Notes: generated by a model not told the origin, from the sequence alone. A stretch of DNA of 35,267 nucleotides from Terriglobia bacterium (GCA_021325175.1 JAJPHS010000147.1:1-35267), one strand, 5' to 3'; counted from the first letter of the stretch, positions 6,162-14,276 are shown. Program-made: numbers and translations.

Positions 6162-7991
6162 GTGAGATTCGGACGGGCGGCGGCGCTTCTTTTCATGTTT
6201 TTGGCAATGGCTCCCGCCGCTCCGGTGCCGATTATGCCGCAAGCGATTATCGGGCATCTGGAACGCGTCATTGCCTGGTATCGCGAAATCAGCACGGTTT
6301 CGCCTCCCACCGTGGACGTGCTCATCAGCGACGGCCTCCGGGAGGCATCCTATAAGGCTGTGCAACTGGCCTTCAGCTTCGGGCGCGCGGAGGCAGCGCT
6401 GCTCGGCGGCGATAAGAACACGCAGAAGAGCGCCGGCACCTTGCAGCAGGCATCGCAAAAAGCCGCCGACCGGGTCGCCGCCGTCCAGGCACGAATCGCG
6501 CAGATCGATGCTGATCTTCCCAAGGCCGTAGGCAAACGCCGCCAGACGCTTCAGGCCCAGAAAAGCGAAGCCGAGGCGGAGCTGGCCCTGGCCAAGGAGA
6601 TCCAGACGACGATCCAGAACCTGGTGAACTTCACCGGGTCGATCGGTTCCGATGGTGGCGCGCTGGCGAATCAGATTCGCGAGCTGGAGCGGTCCGTTCC
6701 CGAGATTCAGAGCGGCAAGCTGGCGCCGGCCGTGGCGAGCAATAAACAAACTTCGCAAGCCAACACCTTTTCTCCGGAGTCGGCCGGCGTGCTCGGGCTG
6801 GCCAGCGAATTATTAAGCAATCACAGCAATCGCACTCATCTGATGTCGCTGCTCAACAGCACGCGAGAGCTGGCGGCGGGCATCGACCGGCTGAAAGAGC
6901 CGCTGATCAGCCAGGCGCGCGAGGCCACGCAGCGCAGCGATCAGCTTGCGAGCCAGAGTAACGCCGGCGATCCGGCGCAGCTTGCGGCGGCGCAGAAGGA
7001 GTTAAGCGGTCTGGCTGGGCAATTCAAGCAGCTTTCCACCGCCATCGTCCCGCTGGGAGAAGAAAGTATTGCCGTCGGTACAGCGGAAAGTTATCTGGAC
7101 GAATCGATCGCGCGGATCGATCAGGAATCTTCGCGCACCGGCCGCTATCTGTTGATGAAGGCCGTGACGTTGGCTGTGGTGATCGTGATCGTGCTGTTCA
7201 TCAGCGAGATGTGGCGCCGCGCCACGTTCCGCTACGTGCACGATGCACGGCGGCGGCGGCAGTTTCTGCTGCTGCGGCGGGTGGTGGTCGCGGTGGCGGT
7301 GATGCTGGCGATCGTATTTTGGTTCGTCAGCGAACTCGGATCGCTTGCGACTTATGCGGGCTTCGTCACCGCCGGCGTCGCCGTGGCGCTGCAAAGCCCC
7401 ATCTTATCCGTGGTCGCCTATTTCTTCCTGATCGGCCGCTATGGAATTCGCGTCGGCGATCGCGTGACCATTTCCGGCGTAACCGGCGAAGTGATCGAGA
7501 TCGGCCTGGTCCGGATCTATCTGGCGGAGCTTGCGGGCGCCGGACCCGATCTTCATCCGACCGGGCGCGTGGTGGTGTTTTCAAACTCGGTGATTTTCCA
7601 GCCGACCTCGGCGTTATATAAACAGATGCCCGGAATCGATTACGTCTGGCACACTGCGGTGTTGATCCTCAGCCCGGACAGCGATTTTCAGCTCGCCGAA
7701 AAAACCCTGAACGCCGCCGTCGACGGTTTTTTCGCTCAATATCGCGACGCCATCGAGCGGCAATATCGCAGCCTGGAGCAGTCCGTTGATATGCACATCG
7801 CCCCTCCGAAACCGGAGAGCCGTTTGCGTTTCACCGACGCCGGCCTGCAATACACCGTTCGCTATCCCGCCGAGCTTTCGCGCGCGGTGGAAATGGACAC
7901 GGAGCTGCTGCGAACGCTTCACCACACGGTGATGAAGGAGCCCAAACTCAAATTCGCGCCGGAAGGCGTCCCGAAATTGCAAGCGGCCTAA
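6162..7991 (+). CDS. MscS-like mechanosensitive channel with large periplasmic coiled-coil domain
   Basis: Protein of 609 residues. A signal peptide (MRFGRAAALLFMFLAMAPAAP) precedes an export-side region of about 300 residues rich in Ala/Gln/Glu heptads (coiled coil). Then come three membrane helices (about 330-350, 368-390, 395-430) and the MscS beta domain. The pore-lining third helix (ATYAGFVTAGVAVALQSPILSVVAYFFLIGRYGIRVGDRV) continues into the conserved GDRVTISGVTGEVIEIGL. The channel would release solutes on osmotic downshock; the long coiled-coil domain may sense the wall or bind a partner. I chose GTG 6162 over the upstream ATG 6105 because it gives a proper signal peptide and lies just after a -10. 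Its TAA stop overlaps the TAG of the convergent gene (CTAA at 7988-7991). Confidence 0.78.
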   Translation: MRFGRAAALLFMFLAMAPAAPVPIMPQAIIGHLERVIAWYREISTVSPPTVDVLISDGLREASYKAVQLAFSFGRAEAALLGGDKNTQKSAGTLQQASQKAADRVAAVQARIAQIDADLPKAVGKRRQTLQAQKSEAEAELALAKEIQTTIQNLVNFTGSIGSDGGALANQIRELERSVPEIQSGKLAPAVASNKQTSQANTFSPESAGVLGLASELLSNHSNRTHLMSLLNSTRELAAGIDRLKEPLISQAREATQRSDQLASQSNAGDPAQLAAAQKELSGLAGQFKQLSTAIVPLGEESIAVGTAESYLDESIARIDQESSRTGRYLLMKAVTLAVVIVIVLFISEMWRRATFRYVHDARRRRQFLLLRRVVVAVAVMLAIVFWFVSELGSLATYAGFVTAGVAVALQSPILSVVAYFFLIGRYGIRVGDRVTISGVTGEVIEIGLVRIYLAELAGAGPDLHPTGRVVVFSNSVIFQPTSALYKQMPGIDYVWHTAVLILSPDSDFQLAEKTLNAAVDGFFAQYRDAIERQYRSLEQSVDMHIAPPKPESRLRFTDAGLQYTVRYPAELSRAVEMDTELLRTLHHTVMKEPKLKFAPEGVPKLQAA

Positions 7992-8776
7992 GCGGTTAAA
8001 GGCCGGTTTCCTTCCGCTTTGAAAATCAGGCTGGAACAGGTGACGCCGGCTTCGGCCTTCTGCAACTCGGAAATATCGAGAGCGATCACCTCGAATCCCG
8101 CCTTTTCCAGCATCCGGCGCGTCTTCGGAAAGGACGCCGGCATGATAATCTTGCCGGCGGCTTCAAGCACGTTTGCCGCGCCCGGCTCATCATCGGCTAC
8201 ATCGAAAACCGACAGATCCTCAAAAGGCTGCATGTCGATCAGGTTTCGATTTGCGATGACCGCGTCCGCGCCAAGCGGGCAAATGGCGGACTTCAGGTGC
8301 AAGCATCCGCTGACGGCGGCCGGAACCACGCGATAGCTAAATCGCTCCGTGGCTTGCGCCAGTTGCCGCGCCCCTTCCCGATTGGTGCGCCGGGAAATTC
8401 CGCAGAAAAGAGTCTTTCCGATGCGCATCACATCGCCGCCTTCGATCGTGGCCGGTTCGCGAATCCATTCCCGGCGGCGATACGGCGCAAGCGCCGCCGC
8501 GATCGCGTCCGCCTCGCCCCGGCGCGATTTGGCGCCCATCCGGCACATCACGGCGACCTCATCGAGAACGACCGCCGGATCTTCGACGAACAAGCCGTCG
8601 GGGAACGCAGGATCGGGGGAGAGAGAAATCACGTCAAATCCCAATTGCCGCAGGCAATTCTCGTAGGCGAGGTGCTGCGCGGCGGCCTTGGCCGCGTCGA
8701 TCGGACTTCGCGGCAGAAATTCCAGCTCGCAGCGGGAAATGAAATCGCTCACCCGGCGGGTAATTGCGGTCCACAT
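7988..8776 (-). CDS. Amidinotransferase-fold hydrolase, DDAH-like
   Basis: Protein of 262 residues of the guanidino-group modifying (pentein) superfamily, closest in layout to N(G),N(G)-dimethylarginine dimethylaminohydrolase. Visible catalytic elements are Glu65-Asp66 in FVEDPAVV, His160 in GCLHLKS and the nucleophile Cys247 in EAGVTCSSLIF. The substrate-binding IEGGDV lies at 111-116. It probably hydrolyses methylated arginine or a related guanidino compound to citrulline plus an amine, although arginine deiminase-like or N-succinylarginine chemistry cannot be ruled out by eye. ATG at 8776 lies 11 nt after TATAAC on the minus strand, leaving only a few bases of leader and no Shine-Dalgarno. 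Its stop codon overlaps that of the MscS-like gene. Confidence 0.8.
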   Translation of the reverse strand: MWTAITRRVSDFISRCELEFLPRSPIDAAKAAAQHLAYENCLRQLGFDVISLSPDPAFPDGLFVEDPAVVLDEVAVMCRMGAKSRRGEADAIAAALAPYRRREWIREPATIEGGDVMRIGKTLFCGISRRTNREGARQLAQATERFSYRVVPAAVSGCLHLKSAICPLGADAVIANRNLIDMQPFEDLSVFDVADDEPGAANVLEAAGKIIMPASFPKTRRMLEKAGFEVIALDISELQKAEAGVTCSSLIFKAEGNRPLTA

Positions 8777-8787
8777 AACGGTGTTTT

Positions 8788-8797
8788 GTTATATATT
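8788..8797. promoter_or_regulatory. Overlapping divergent -10 boxes, DDAH-like gene / response regulator
   Basis: The AT-rich block 8788-8797 holds TATAAC on the minus strand (8793-8788), 11 nt before ATG 8776. It also holds TATATT on the plus strand (8792-8797), 12 nt before GTG 8810. Both transcripts would have leaders of about 5 nt. The gap between the two start codons is only 33 bp. Confidence 0.5.
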
Positions 8798-8809
8798 ACA
8801 GACTGCCTT

Positions 8810-9499
8810 GTGAAAATCTTAATCGTTGACGACGACGCCGAATTGTGCGCGCTGCTCAATGAGTTTCTGAGCCGCGACGGGTTCGAGACCAGTGTGGTCC
8901 ACGATGGTGCTGGCGGGCTGGAGCGGGCCAGGACGGAAGATTTCGACCTGGTGGTGCTGGACCTGATGCTGCCGCAGATGGACGGATTTACGGTGCTGCG
9001 CCAGCTTCGCGAGGTAAGCCGCGTTCCGGTGATCGTTCTGACAGCGCGCGGCGAAGGCGAGGATCGCATCGTCGGCCTGGATTCGGGCGCGGACGATTAT
9101 CTCGGCAAACCGTTCAATCCGCGCGAGCTGGTGGCGCGCATCCGGGCCGTCCTGCGGCGGGCGGCGCATCGCCGGGGGCGCATCGATGTGAACGGCGTCA
9201 CGCTCGATCCCGGAACGCGCGAGGTGTACTGCGACGGCCGTCCTGTGGAGCTGACGACGCTCGAGTTCGACATCCTGGAACTGCTGATGCGCTCGGCCGG
9301 CCAGGCCGTTTCGCGCGACGCGCTGATGAGCAGCATGTACAATCGCAAGGCATCGCCCTTTGACCGCTCGATCGACATGCACGTCAGCCATCTGCGCCGC
9401 AAGCTGGAAGCCCCGCGCGTGCTGATCAAGACGATTCGCGGCAGCGGTTATCAGTTCTGCAAATCCTCGGACGATTCGGCCGAGGGCGCCGCGACGTGA
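8810..9499 (+). CDS. OmpR-family response regulator (CpxR-like)
   Basis: Protein of 229 residues. The receiver domain has the acidic pocket DDD at 7-9, phospho-acceptor Asp51 (VVLDLMLP), Thr78 and Lys100 (YLGKPFN). A winged-helix DNA-binding domain follows (about 128-222, ending in IKTIRGSGYQF). GLDSGADDYLGKPFNPRELVARI is typical of the CpxR branch. The GTG start at 8810 gives the canonical MKILIVDDD; the upstream frame belongs to the opposite strand. The stop overlaps the GTG of the kinase gene (GTGA, 9496-9499), so the pair is translationally coupled. Target genes are unknown; an envelope-stress role is suggested only by similarity. Confidence 0.92.
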   Translation: MKILIVDDDAELCALLNEFLSRDGFETSVVHDGAGGLERARTEDFDLVVLDLMLPQMDGFTVLRQLREVSRVPVIVLTARGEGEDRIVGLDSGADDYLGKPFNPRELVARIRAVLRRAAHRRGRIDVNGVTLDPGTREVYCDGRPVELTTLEFDILELLMRSAGQAVSRDALMSSMYNRKASPFDRSIDMHVSHLRRKLEAPRVLIKTIRGSGYQFCKSSDDSAEGAAT

Positions 9500-10776
9500 C
9501 GCTTTTCGCCAAGATCGTCGCCTGGTTCGTCATCGCCGTGCTGGTGACGGTGGCGGCGACCAGTGTAACTTCGGTTCTGAGCTATAATCCGGCGTCGCCG
9601 CTGAGCGCGCCTTTTTCCGTCTTGATGAAGATGGAGGCGGCCGATGCGCGCGAGGCGTGGGAAACCGGCGGCCGCGATGCGCTGCGCCGCGCGCTCCATC
9701 GTTTTCTGGACATCACGCATTATTACGCCGTGGTCTTCGCCGATGCCCAGGGGACCGATCTCTCCACCGGCGAATCGCGGCGCGATCTGCTGGATCTGGC
9801 GCGCCGCCATCCGGCCTGGCATGACGGGCAGTTGGTATTCGCCACGTTTTCGCCGGACCGGAAGTATTGTCTTCTGCTGATCACGCGGCCGCTGCGCGTG
9901 ATTTACGCCAATCTTCAGCCGCTGCACCTGCTGGTCTTGGCGCCGGTTCTGGCGCTGTGCTACGCACTTGCCTATTACCTCACCTCGCCGCTGCGGCCGC
10001 TTCAGCGGGCCGTCGAAAAATTCGGACGAGGCGATCTGTCGGCGCGGGCGCCCGCCGGCCGCAACGACAAGTTCGGAGACGTGGCGCGGACCTTCAATCA
10101 CATGGCCGAGCGCATGCAGAACCTGTTATCGGCGCAGCAGCGGCTGCTTCTGGATATCTCGCACGAGCTGCGCAGCCCACTGGCGCGCCTGAGCGTCGCC
10201 ATCGAGCTGGCGCGAACCGGCGGCAATTCGCTCGATCAAATCCAGAAGGAAGCCGACCGTCTGAATGAATTGATCACAGAAATGCTGGAAGTCGCGCGGA
10301 TGGAGAATGATCCGGCAAAGCGCAAGATCGAAGCGGTGCGGCTTGATGAGCTGGTCGGCGCGCTGGTGAACGATTGCAGCATCGAGGCTCAGGTGCGAGG
10401 CTGCTCGCTTGAGCTAAATAAAAGCGGCGGCGTGTGGGTGGAGGGCGATCGCGAGCTGCTGCGCCGCGCCATTGAAAACGTGATGCGCAACGCGATCCGC
10501 TACGCGCCGGCGAAAACGCGCGTCGAAGTGGCGCTTGAAGACGGGGACGGCCGCGCCTGCGTACGGGTCCGCGATTACGGCCCCGGCGTTCCCGACTCCG
10601 CGCTGGCGCACATTTTCGATCCTTTCTATCGCGTCGAAACGGACCGCAATCGCAACAACGGCGGCTACGGCCTGGGCCTGTCCATTGCTCGCCGCGCGGT
10701 CGAACTTCACCGCGGCAAGCTGCGCGCATACAACGCCTCGCCCGGATTACTGATCGAAATAGAGCTGCCCGTGTAA
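9496..10776 (+). CDS. Sensor histidine kinase (CpxA-like)
   Basis: Membrane histidine kinase of 426 residues. It has a first helix at about 7-27, a periplasmic sensor of about 110 residues, a second helix (about 143-163), HAMP (164-218) and a HisKA domain with phospho-acceptor His223 in DISHELRSPLARL. The HATPase domain has an N-box (ENVMRNAIRYAP), G1 (DYGPGVP) and G2 (GGYGLGLSIARR). It phosphorylates the regulator encoded just upstream. The sensor region has a compact CpxA-like look (HYYAVVFADAQG). The start GTG 9496 overlaps the regulator stop by 3 nt. What it senses cannot be deduced. Confidence 0.92.
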   Translation: MTLFAKIVAWFVIAVLVTVAATSVTSVLSYNPASPLSAPFSVLMKMEAADAREAWETGGRDALRRALHRFLDITHYYAVVFADAQGTDLSTGESRRDLLDLARRHPAWHDGQLVFATFSPDRKYCLLLITRPLRVIYANLQPLHLLVLAPVLALCYALAYYLTSPLRPLQRAVEKFGRGDLSARAPAGRNDKFGDVARTFNHMAERMQNLLSAQQRLLLDISHELRSPLARLSVAIELARTGGNSLDQIQKEADRLNELITEMLEVARMENDPAKRKIEAVRLDELVGALVNDCSIEAQVRGCSLELNKSGGVWVEGDRELLRRAIENVMRNAIRYAPAKTRVEVALEDGDGRACVRVRDYGPGVPDSALAHIFDPFYRVETDRNRNNGGYGLGLSIARRAVELHRGKLRAYNASPGLLIEIELPV

Positions 10777-10893
10777 TTCCCCCTATAAAGTCGGCAAACT
10801 GAAGATTTTCCGCGCGTTTCGGACCCAAAACGGACTCCCACGGCAGAGCCGGGATACTTGGAACGATCGGGCTTCGCGCGGCGTCTTCCAACT

Positions 10894-11304
10894 ATGCGTG
10901 TGATCCGAAGTTTCGCCTTTTTCCTCGCCGCTCCATTCCTGTGCGCGATCGCCAACGCGCAGACGCCCCCGGCGCAACCGGCTCCCGACCCGAACGCTCA
11001 GTTCGTCGATCAGGTCTTGCGAACCGCCACCGCGGTTCAGGCGCTGGTGAAATCGATGAATCTGGACAAGGCGCTGGCCGCCCAGAGCGTTTATCCCCCG
11101 GGCGATCCGAGATCGCTTCAGCGGACGGCGGAGTTCATCGGCGTGGGCGCGGGCGTCGGCCTCGCGCTGGGCGAAATGGCGCATAGCCAGAAGGGAGCCT
11201 TGATCGGAGCCGCGGCCGGAAGCGCCGGCGGCTTGATTGTCGATCAGGTCCTCCGGCATCAGGCGGCACGGATGCAAAAAGATCCGGCCGATCCGGTCCG
11301 TTAG
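10894..11304 (+). CDS. Exported glycine-zipper protein
   Basis: Protein of 136 residues. A signal peptide (MRVIRSFAFFLAAPFLCAIANAQ, cleavage near 22) is followed by a short polar helix and two Gly/Ala-rich helices (GVGAGVGLALG and GALIGAAAGSAGGLIV). These small-residue repeats are typical of glycine-zipper membrane or outer-membrane-associated proteins. A short charged tail follows. I chose ATG 10894 because the longer TTG start at 10858 would place residues before the signal peptide. It lies 117 bp behind the CpxA-like kinase on the same strand, with no clear terminator between, so it may share its transcript or be a target. Its TAG stop overlaps the convergent stop codon (TTAG, 11301-11304). 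Function unknown. Confidence 0.65.
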   Translation: MRVIRSFAFFLAAPFLCAIANAQTPPAQPAPDPNAQFVDQVLRTATAVQALVKSMNLDKALAAQSVYPPGDPRSLQRTAEFIGVGAGVGLALGEMAHSQKGALIGAAAGSAGGLIVDQVLRHQAARMQKDPADPVR

Positions 11305-11849
11305 CGCTGGCTCGCTTCGCCGGCCTGGACGCGCCGGTCAAATTCAGCCGAGCGATTTCGCGGCACGCTTAACGTCTGCCATTTGTCGTGCGCGAAGTGT
11401 TTGGCCAGAAGCACGATCTGGCCGATGTGGCTGGCGTAATGGGCCAGCGCGCGATTAATTGCCTGCATCACCGAGTGTGCTTCGCCGCGAATGGTCACGG
11501 TACGCGCCAGGTCCGCTTCGGTCAGCGGCTCCAGGGCGTCAAAGACCAGTTTCCAACCCTCCTCCCAGCGTTTCATCAGGGCCTCGCGGGTGGGCGGCGG
11601 CTCAACGAATTCGGTGTCGCGATTGCGGTCCGGCTTTTCGCCGTCCGTGGTTAAAAAATCGGTCCAGCGGGATCGCATGTTGCCGGTCATGTGCTTGACG
11701 ATGATTGCAATCGAGTTCATCTCGCGATCGAGCGTTTGATTGAGCTGTTCGTCGGTGACCTGCGCCATCGCTCCTTCGGCCATCTTCTTGTATTGCCGCA
11801 ACACGGCGAGCGAATCTTCCAGGTAGGATGTGGTGAATTTCAGGGCCAT
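11301..11849 (-). CDS. DUF1572 / DinB-like four-helix protein
   Basis: Cytoplasmic protein of 182 residues that matches the DUF1572 family of the DinB/YfiT metal-binding four-helix-bundle superfamily. Candidate metal ligands are His in IVKHMTGN and the two histidines of HYASHIGQIVLLAKH. Relatives include damage-inducible proteins and thiol transferases of the bacillithiol/mycothiol type, but DUF1572 itself has no settled function. ATG 11849 was chosen over the longer frame to 11918 because family members begin with such an L-x-x-S-x-x-x-Y/L start and the extension has no family character. The 112 bp upstream (11850-11961) hold no further gene. Confidence 0.75.
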   Translation of the reverse strand: MALKFTTSYLEDSLAVLRQYKKMAEGAMAQVTDEQLNQTLDREMNSIAIIVKHMTGNMRSRWTDFLTTDGEKPDRNRDTEFVEPPPTREALMKRWEEGWKLVFDALEPLTEADLARTVTIRGEAHSVMQAINRALAHYASHIGQIVLLAKHFAHDKWQTLSVPRNRSAEFDRRVQAGEASQR

Positions 11850-11961
11850 GCTTCCATGTTGCGACAAAATCGGTGCTAATAAGTGGATCCGGCGCGAGAT
11901 CGACAATCGGGCGGGCATCTCCCTGCTCGTTCCGCCGCGCCGCAGCCGGAGCGAGCCGCGC

Positions 11962-12591
11962 TCAGTCGATCAGGCCGGCGCGCAGAGCGAAGCGGACCAG
12001 CTCGCCGGTGGAGTGGAGATTCAATTTTTCCATGACCCGCCCGCGATGCGCCTCCACCGTGTAGACGCTGAGGTTGAGCGATGTGGCGATTTCTTTGTTC
12101 GTTTTTCCTTCCGCGATCATTTGCAGAACTTCGCGCTCGCGGCTCGTCAGTAGATCCAGAGGATCGGTGACATGGCGGCGATAATCGGTGAGTACCGCGT
12201 CGGATACCGCGGGACTCAGCCAGGCTTCGCCCTTGGCGATGCTGCGAACGGCGGCGATCAGATCGGAGTCGGCCGAATCTTTTAGCAGATAGCCGCGCGC
12301 GCCGGCGCGCAGAATCTCGCGCACGTAGACCGCGTCCTTGTGCATGCTCAAGGCCAGCACACGCGCGCGCGGCGCGACATCGGCGAGGCGGCGCGTGGCT
12401 TCGATGCCGTTCAGCTCCGGCATGGTGACGTCCATGATGACCAGATCGGGCTGAAGCTTTTCGGCCAGTTCGAGAACCTCGCGGCCGTTGCCCGCTTCGC
12501 CCACGATTTGCAGGTCGGGTTGGGCGGAGAGAATCATCTTGAAGCCCTGGCGCACCAGGACGTGATCGTCGGCTAAAAGAATTTTCGTCAC
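11962..12591 (-). CDS. NarL/FixJ-family response regulator
   Basis: Protein of 209 residues. The receiver domain has Asp8-Asp9, phospho-acceptor Asp54 (VIMDVTMPELNG), Ser82 and Lys104 (YLLKDS). A LuxR-type helix-turn-helix lies at about 143-205 (LTSREREVLQMIAEGKTNKEIATSLNLSVYTVEAHRG). The GTG start at 12591 lies 2 nt after the stop codon of the kinase gene, so the two form an operon read kinase first. The HTH is complete, so the protein should bind DNA. The nearby interlocking palindromes at 13870-13900, upstream of the operon, are candidate autoregulatory sites. Confidence 0.92.
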   Translation of the reverse strand: MTKILLADDHVLVRQGFKMILSAQPDLQIVGEAGNGREVLELAEKLQPDLVIMDVTMPELNGIEATRRLADVAPRARVLALSMHKDAVYVREILRAGARGYLLKDSADSDLIAAVRSIAKGEAWLSPAVSDAVLTDYRRHVTDPLDLLTSREREVLQMIAEGKTNKEIATSLNLSVYTVEAHRGRVMEKLNLHSTGELVRFALRAGLID

Positions 12592-12593
12592 GG

Positions 12594-13865
12594 CTATTTT
12601 TCGACCGGCTTGCCTCGCGGCGCCGACACTTCTATAGTGACACCGGCGCCGGGATGCGATTTGATGGAGAGCTCGCCGCCGGCGCTGCGGGCGCGGGCGC
12701 GCATGCCGATCAAGCCCATGCCGCCGCCGTTCTTGGACGGCTGCAGTCCCTGGCCGTTGTCGTGAATGGTTAAATGAACGGTATCCGGGCCGGCGCGGAG
12801 ATGAATGGTGGCTTGCGTGGCGCCGGAATGGCGGGCAATGTTGGTGAGCGCTTCCTGCACGATGCGGAACAGATGCGTCTCCGTCTCATCGGCCAGCCGT
12901 CCGGTAAATTCGCTGCGATAATCGGTTTCGATCCCGGTGCGCTCGCGAAAGCGGTCGGTGAGCCAGCGAATGCCGGCATCGAGCCCGAAATCATCGAGGA
13001 TGGTCGGGCGCAGAAGCTGCGAAAGCTCGCGAACGTTCGAGATGGCGCCATCCACCAGCTTGATGGAATCCTCGATGCGTTTGCGATCCGCGCCGGACGC
13101 GGCGAGCGCGGCGAGGTTGGTCTTGATCGCGGTAAGCGCGCCGCCCAATTCATCGTGCAGCTCATGCGAAAACCGGCGCGCGGTGGATTCCTGCGTTTCG
13201 AGCATGCGAAACGAGACGCGGCTCAGCTCACTGGTCTGCGCCTCCATCTGCTGGAAAACGCGGGCGGCGATGCGCACCGTAATGCCGGCGGAGATGAGCG
13301 CCACCAGCAGGCATCCGCCGAACAGCAGCAGCGCGTCCTGGACAAAGCGCCGCGCCTGGCGGTCCATCGCCTCATTGATTTCGACCGCCCGGGCGTAGCT
13401 GGAATCGACCAGGCGCGCGACATCCACGGAAACGCGCTGATGCAACGTGAACAGGTCGCGCGAGGAGTGAACCGGAATTTTCGCGCGAGACAAAAGCTGG
13501 CGCGCCTCGGCGGAAAAATCCTGCACGGCGCGCTCCAGCGCGTTCCAGGCGTCCTCGTCCGGCCCTCCGCGGGCGGCGGCGACCATGCGGTGAATTTCGC
13601 GGTCGGTTTGATCGAGGTCGGCCAGGATGCGGTCCCGGTCCACCTGATCGGGAGCGCGGGAAAGCTGATAAAAGGCGGCGTTTAGAACCTGCTGCTCGCG
13701 ATCCACTTCGTCCTGAAGCCGGGTGATGACCAGCTCGCTGCTCATCAGGCTGCGGGCGCTTGCGCGGATGGCGTCGGCGTCGTCCACCCCGATGATCGCG
13801 GCGGCGATCAGCATGGTGATGACAAGCGCGAATCCGATCAGCAGGACGCGAAGCAGAGCGCGCAT
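12594..13865 (-). CDS. NarX/DegS-type sensor histidine kinase
   Basis: Membrane kinase of 423 residues. A first helix (about 4-26) precedes an extracytoplasmic all-helical sensor of about 145 residues (four-helix or CHASE3-like). A second helix (about 178-200) follows, then a HisKA_3 dimerisation domain with phospho-acceptor His237 in SHELHDELGGAL. The C-terminal HATPase domain has LFRIVQEALTNIARHSGA, DNGQGL and GGGMGLIGMRARA. It would phosphorylate the NarL-type regulator encoded 2 nt downstream. Its operon begins at a 5' region with two interlocking inverted repeats. The sensor ligand is unknown. Confidence 0.9.
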   Translation of the reverse strand: MRALLRVLLIGFALVITMLIAAAIIGVDDADAIRASARSLMSSELVITRLQDEVDREQQVLNAAFYQLSRAPDQVDRDRILADLDQTDREIHRMVAAARGGPDEDAWNALERAVQDFSAEARQLLSRAKIPVHSSRDLFTLHQRVSVDVARLVDSSYARAVEINEAMDRQARRFVQDALLLFGGCLLVALISAGITVRIAARVFQQMEAQTSELSRVSFRMLETQESTARRFSHELHDELGGALTAIKTNLAALAASGADRKRIEDSIKLVDGAISNVRELSQLLRPTILDDFGLDAGIRWLTDRFRERTGIETDYRSEFTGRLADETETHLFRIVQEALTNIARHSGATQATIHLRAGPDTVHLTIHDNGQGLQPSKNGGGMGLIGMRARARSAGGELSIKSHPGAGVTIEVSAPRGKPVEK

Positions 13866-13869
13866 TCTG

Positions 13870-13900
13870 AATCTATTTTTAGATTAATGTTGTTCATTAA
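13870..13900. promoter_or_regulatory. Two interlocking inverted repeats upstream of the NarX/NarL operon
   Basis: AATCTA-N4-TAGATT (13870-13885) and TTAATG-N5-CATTAA (13884-13900) are perfect 6-bp inverted repeats sharing two bases. They are in an AT-rich island starting 5 bp before the kinase ATG. AATCT occurs again beside the second dyad on the minus strand. They may be operators for the NarL-type regulator or a structured leader. The rest of 13866-14033 holds only the leader of the small gene at 14034. Confidence 0.45.
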
Positions 13901-14033
13901 GATTTGCTCGGTGAGAATAGCTCAACGAGGCGAAACGCCGTAGCTTTACAAGGTGATCGCGCATCGGCCGCGGCGGGCGCAACATGGAGGCGTGGGTGGA
14001 AAGAAGCACCCCGACCAAAGGAGAAAAAGAGAA

Positions 14034-14228
14034 ATGAGACGCCTGGTTTTGACATCGTTATTCGCCGCGGCCGCGGTTTTTGCGCAATCGGGGGCTACGC
14101 CCGCCACGCAGAGCACGCCCGCCAAGGCGCCGGCCCAGAAATCGGCCGCGAAGTCGGTGAAAAAGCATAAGAAGAGCGGCAAGAAGGCTACGCCGCCCGC
14201 CGCGGCGAAGACCGCGCAGTCCAAGTAG
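14034..14228 (+). CDS. Small exported Lys/Ala-rich protein
   Basis: Protein of 64 residues. A signal peptide (MRRLVLTSLFAAAAVFAQS) is followed by an Ala/Pro/Thr stretch and a strongly basic segment (KSVKKHKKSGKKA), giving a very small, positively charged exported product. ATG 14034 is preceded by an excellent AAAGGAG Shine-Dalgarno about 10 nt upstream, unlike most first genes here. It is followed after 9 bp by a strong hairpin. It diverges from the NarX/NarL operon, so the inverted repeats between them could govern both. Such peptides could bind lipopolysaccharide or nucleic acid, but the function is unknown. Confidence 0.6.
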   Translation: MRRLVLTSLFAAAAVFAQSGATPATQSTPAKAPAQKSAAKSVKKHKKSGKKATPPAAAKTAQSK

Positions 14229-14237
14229 TCTGTTTGC

Positions 14238-14276
14238 GGGGCGGGATGGCCGGCGCGCGGCCGGTTATCCCGCCCC
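14238..14276. terminator. Strong nested hairpin between convergent genes
   Basis: GGGGCGGGAT (14238-14247) pairs perfectly with ATCCCGCCCC (14267-14276). Inside it GGCCG (14248-14252) pairs with CGGCC (14258-14262). On the plus strand it is followed by ATTTTC, making an intrinsic terminator for the small gene at 14034. The right arm also encodes the last codons of the convergent wecB gene, whose TAA lies at 14265-14267 inside the structure. Confidence 0.65.

Noticed and set aside
8297..8809. N-terminal extension of the first OmpR-type regulator
   Set aside because: It is the antisense of the DDAH-like gene; the receiver domain starts properly at GTG 8810.
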